Origin: Romboutsia_C sp015668195
Lineage (GTDB): Bacteria; Bacillota; Clostridia; Peptostreptococcales; Peptostreptococcaceae
Length of the DNA: 64,000 bases
Direction of reading: 5' to 3'
Assembly (NCBI RefSeq): GCF_015668195.1
Contig: NZ_JADPFC010000001.1
Span: 372,001 to 436,000, forward strand
Positions 61,074 to 64,000 of this stretch are shown here, piece by piece. The notes under the pieces are model-generated. The model was not told the DNA's origin and searched no databases. It was given only the letters and a program-made list of their open reading frames with translations. Made by a program: the position numbers and the translations under genes. Position 1 is the stretch's first letter; each line of letters begins with the position of its first letter.

Positions 61074-61113
61074 AAAATAGCTATTTTTATATATAAAAAT
61101 AGCTATTTTTTTA
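61074..61113. terminator. Palindromic terminator after the NCS2 permease gene
   Basis: AAAATAGCTATTTTTATA pairs perfectly with TATAAAAATAGCTATTTT, followed by T. Confidence 0.85.
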
Positions 61114-61213
61114 TAAAAATCCTTTAGATATATGTGTTAAAATTTTGTTTAAATTTAGGTATAAGTTATATATAATTATAATAGGGAAAGATATAACAGG
61201 GGGAAATATACCG

Positions 61214-63595
61214 ATGAAAAGGATATTTAATAAATTAAATGGGGATATAATAATTATAAATAATAAGGGAGACATATTATTTTGTAATGAAGTATTTTTA
61301 AAAAAATTGGGATATAAACAAGATGATATTATAAAAAATAATATAAATAATATTTTATATAATAGAGAGGATATTGATTATATAAAAAAAGAAAATAATA
61401 TAGATTTATTGTTTTATAAAAAAACAAAAGAGATTGTTAGATTCAACTGCGATATAATAATAGATTTTTTTGAAGAAAAAGAATCAATTTTTATATTATG
61501 TAAAGAAGTAAGCAAATCATATACAATAGAAGACTTAGAGAATCTATTAGATAATATACCAATAGGATTATGGATTAAGGATATAGATGGTAAATATTTA
61601 TATTCAAATAGCTATTTAGCAGGCCTTGCCAATAAAGAAAAAGAAAAGATGGTAGGAAATTATGATATAGATAATTTTAAAGATGAGTATGCTTATTTAT
61701 ATAAAGAGGTAGATGAAGAAATAATAAATACAAAAAAACCAAGGCTATTAGAAGAAATTATAAGAGTAAATGGGATGGACAGAGAATTTGAAACATATAA
61801 GGCACCTATACTTGGTAAAAATGAAGATGTAGTTTATACTGTAGGAGCTACAAGAGATATAAGCTTGAGAAAAAAGATAGAAGAACAGGTATTTAATAAT
61901 CATAATCAAATATCAACTTTACATAATATTTTAAATAGATCTAATAGAGATATAAAAGGATTATTAGAAAATGTTTGTGATGAACTCTTAAAATCCTTAA
62001 GTAGTGACGGAATATCTATATGGTTATATGATAAAGATAAAAAAGAATTAAAATTATATATAAGAAGAGGATATTTTGCTAGCTCACTGCATGAAGGTAT
62101 AATAAAGCTAGATACAGATAAAATGAGATGGGAGCTTTTAAATGAGATTTCAGATGGGCTAAAAGGGATAAGTGAAGTAAGTTATATGGATATCTATGAA
62201 GAAATGAAAAGTGATGGAGTAAAATATCTAGGAATTTATAAAATAAAATTAAGAGATGATAATATAGGTATATTAACTATACCTTATAATGATGATAATC
62301 AGCCTCCAGAATATGACCAAAGTAATTTTATAAAGGCTATATGTAGTCAAATGGCTATATTAATCAAAAACTTAAAACTTACTGATGAAATAAAAATAGA
62401 AAATAACAAAAGAAGCAATACAGAAAGAGAATTAGCGTTGTTTTTAGAAACAGCAGTTGATTTAGTAGGGGTTATAGGTGAAGATGGATATTTTAAAAAA
62501 GCAAACTCAAAATGGAGTGAAGTACTAGGGTGGACGGAAGAAGAATTAATGAATATTAATTTAAAAAATTTACTACATCCTGAAGATAGGAAAAAGGTAT
62601 TACAAGTTAAAGATTTTAAAGAAGGTTCTAAATTTAGAAAAAATGTTAAGTATAGATATTTGAATAAAAGTGGCAAATATACATGGTTATATATAGGTAG
62701 CAAGTATGTAGAAGAAAAAAAGCATTTTTTAGTTACAGGAAGAGATATAACAAAGGAAATGTATGCAGAAGAACAAACTAAAAAATTAGAAAAAGTTATT
62801 GAAATAGAAAGTTTGAAAAATGAATTTTTCTCTAATATATCACATGAATTTAAGACTCCACTTAATATAATACTTGGGAGCATGCAATTATTAAATCAAA
62901 GTATAGATAAAAATAGTATAACTACTGAAAAACTTATTAATCATATAAATACTATAAAGCAAAATTCTTATAGACTTTTAAGGCTTGTAAATAATCTTAT
63001 AGACATAAGTAAAATAGAAACAGGATATTATGAATTACAACTTTCTAATAATAATATAGTTAGTATAATAGAGGATATAACTCTATCAGTTGTAAATTAT
63101 GTGGAGTGTAAAAATATAAACTTAATATTTGATACTGATACAGAGTGTGAAATATTAGCATGTGACCCTGATAAAATAGAGAGAGTCATGTTAAACTTAT
63201 TATCAAATGCAATAAAATATACAGGAGAATATGGAGAAATAATAGTAAGTTTAAAATCAGATAATAAAAAAGTAATAGTATCTGTAAAAGATAATGGAAC
63301 TGGAATACCTAAGGATAAAATAGGAATTATATTTGATAGATTTGGACAAGTAAATGATGCACTAATAAAAAGAAGAGAAGGTAGTGGAATTGGTTTATCC
63401 TTAGTTAAATCTTTAGTAGAAATGCATGGAGGTTCTATAAGGGTAGAAAGCGAAGTAAATATAGGAAGTGAATTTATATTTGAAATACCGATATCTTTAA
63501 TTGAAGATGAAGAAGTAACTATATTAGATAAGAATTTAAGAGGTTCACAAATAGAAAAGTGCAATATAGAGTTTTCAGATATATATAATATTTAA
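61214..63595 (+). CDS. Orphan multi-PAS/GAF sensor histidine kinase
   Basis: The 793 aa product has no membrane helices. In order it shows a PAS-like domain (about 1-100), PAS with PAC (about 110-225, NIPIGLWIKDIDGKYLYSNS), a GAF-like domain (about 240-395), a third PAS (about 415-515), HisKA with His544 in NISHEFKTPLNIILG, and HATPase_c with NLLSNAIKYT, DNGTGIP and GSGIGLSLVKSL. No response regulator is adjacent. The C-terminus reads EKCNIEFSDIYNI, matching the tail of the other orphan kinase in this window. The start at 61214 follows CAGGGGGAAATATACC; the longer ATG frame at 61145 has no site. Confidence 0.9.
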   Translation: MKRIFNKLNGDIIIINNKGDILFCNEVFLKKLGYKQDDIIKNNINNILYNREDIDYIKKENNIDLLFYKKTKEIVRFNCDIIIDFFEEKESIFILCKEVSKSYTIEDLENLLDNIPIGLWIKDIDGKYLYSNSYLAGLANKEKEKMVGNYDIDNFKDEYAYLYKEVDEEIINTKKPRLLEEIIRVNGMDREFETYKAPILGKNEDVVYTVGATRDISLRKKIEEQVFNNHNQISTLHNILNRSNRDIKGLLENVCDELLKSLSSDGISIWLYDKDKKELKLYIRRGYFASSLHEGIIKLDTDKMRWELLNEISDGLKGISEVSYMDIYEEMKSDGVKYLGIYKIKLRDDNIGILTIPYNDDNQPPEYDQSNFIKAICSQMAILIKNLKLTDEIKIENNKRSNTERELALFLETAVDLVGVIGEDGYFKKANSKWSEVLGWTEEELMNINLKNLLHPEDRKKVLQVKDFKEGSKFRKNVKYRYLNKSGKYTWLYIGSKYVEEKKHFLVTGRDITKEMYAEEQTKKLEKVIEIESLKNEFFSNISHEFKTPLNIILGSMQLLNQSIDKNSITTEKLINHINTIKQNSYRLLRLVNNLIDISKIETGYYELQLSNNNIVSIIEDITLSVVNYVECKNINLIFDTDTECEILACDPDKIERVMLNLLSNAIKYTGEYGEIIVSLKSDNKKVIVSVKDNGTGIPKDKIGIIFDRFGQVNDALIKRREGSGIGLSLVKSLVEMHGGSIRVESEVNIGSEFIFEIPISLIEDEEVTILDKNLRGSQIEKCNIEFSDIYNI

Positions 63596-63652
63596 AAATC
63601 AAAATGTATATTTTAAAAAAAGTAAAAATATAGAAAATTTTGAAAAAAATTC

Positions 63653-63681
63653 TTGACTTTGAAAATAAAGCTTACTACAAT
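63653..63681 (+). promoter_or_regulatory. Strong sigma-A promoter upstream of the lipoprotein gene
   Basis: TTGACT and TACAAT are exactly 17 bases apart. The transcript would start near 63688 and meet a terminator about 100 bases later, before the lipoprotein gene. Confidence 0.7.
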
Positions 63682-63750
63682 TAACTTGAAAGATAAAAAA
63701 ATATAAAAAAATATGTAAAATAAATTAATGAATAATTAATTTTAAACCAT

Positions 63751-63790
63751 GAAGGTTTTCACTATCTAAAGTGAAAACCTTTTTTTTGAT
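63751..63790 (+). terminator. Leader terminator/attenuator upstream of the lipoprotein gene
   Basis: AAGGTTTTCACT pairs with AGTGAAAACCTT around ATCTAA, followed by a T run. It lies between a strong promoter and the gene. Confidence 0.85.
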
Positions 63791-63853
63791 TTATTAAAAA
63801 CAATTTGGGTTGAAATTTTAGGGAGTAAACAATTTATTATGGGGGAGAGAAGA

Positions 63854-64000
63854 ATGAAAGTAAAAAAATCAATATCTATAATGATAAGTTTAGCACTAAC
63901 AGCTAGTATATTAGGGGGATGTTCTAACACAAAAACAGAAGAATCTAAAGGGACAGGAACAAAGGTAGTTAGTGAAAATAGTAGAAAGTCAAGTAATGAG
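63854..64000 (+). CDS. Lipoprotein, N-terminal part (partial at window edge)
   Basis: The first 49 codons encode a basic start, a hydrophobic signal (ISIMISLALTASI) and a lipobox LGGC with the lipid-modified Cys at residue 23. A polar Ser/Thr/Lys linker follows and then the window ends. This is a secreted, membrane-anchored lipoprotein, commonly a solute-binding protein or a peptidase, but the fold is not visible. The ribosome site is GGGGGAGAGAAG. Confidence 0.85.
   Translation, partial: MKVKKSISIMISLALTASILGGCSNTKTEESKGTGTKVVSENSRKSSNE

Overview
This window is AT-rich, gene-dense DNA from a spore-forming anaerobic Firmicute. Its gene content fits the Peptostreptococcaceae (a Paraclostridium/Paeniclostridium-like clostridium): a NhaC antiporter, methionine gamma-lyase, a PTS, YhgE proteins, orphan clostridial PAS kinases, a collagen-like spore-surface protein and sporulation-type promoters. 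The family placement is inferred. I see no rRNA, tRNA, prophage, insertion sequence or CRISPR array. Genes lie on both strands in short operons, and most end in strong hairpin terminators, several of them unusually long perfect palindromes.

Layout. 1-5.4 kb: end of an ornithine/alanine racemase-family gene, two tandem YhgE/Pip membrane proteins, and a mini zinc-ribbon gene with an in-frame TGA followed by a SECIS-like hairpin. 5.4-10.6 kb: a DEAD-box helicase, then a thiamine operon behind a TPP riboswitch (thiD-thiM-tenA-thiT-thiE). 10.7-19.5 kb: an orphan PAS kinase, nhaC, dprA, methionine gamma-lyase, a polysaccharide deacetylase, a NUDIX hydrolase and an NlpC/P60 protein. 19.6-21.4 kb: cysK-cysE and a GIY-YIG protein. 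21.4-24.9 kb: a probable spore-surface locus with a collagen-like protein, an acidic repeat protein and three tandem small Cys/His-rich proteins; four of these genes have matching SigE/SigK-type promoters. 25-35 kb: a decayed ABC-like fragment, an AI-2E-family permease, a Sel1/TPR protein, a Na+/Ca2+ exchanger, CorA, an Fe-S aldo/keto reductase, and a nitronate monooxygenase/FabK-like gene that appears to start at ATT.

35-43 kb: a sigma-54 activator beside a -24/-12 promoter that drives a glutamine-amidotransferase-type hydrolase and an amino-acid permease; then typA, an acetate-transporter gene and a small DUF1450-like gene. 43-46 kb: a truncated D-aminopeptidase remnant, a 2H phosphoesterase and a PspA-Cys-rich-transmembrane trio. 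46-53 kb: CopA behind a CsoR-like box, a cold-shock protein, an OmpR-type two-component system, a candidate small RNA with a CCTCCT loop, and an ECF S-component with a short radical SAM protein. 53-64 kb: GlcNAc/glucose-type PTS genes, a DUF4438 protein, L-lactate dehydrogenase, two mini-genes, an MFS permease with a second apparent ATT start, a purine-type NCS2 permease, a second orphan PAS kinase with the same C-terminal tail as the first, and the start of a lipoprotein gene.

The items most worth following up are the possible selenocysteine mini zinc-ribbon, the spore-surface locus, the candidate C-rich-loop small RNA, and the two ATT-start genes. All calls come from reading the sequence, with no database search.
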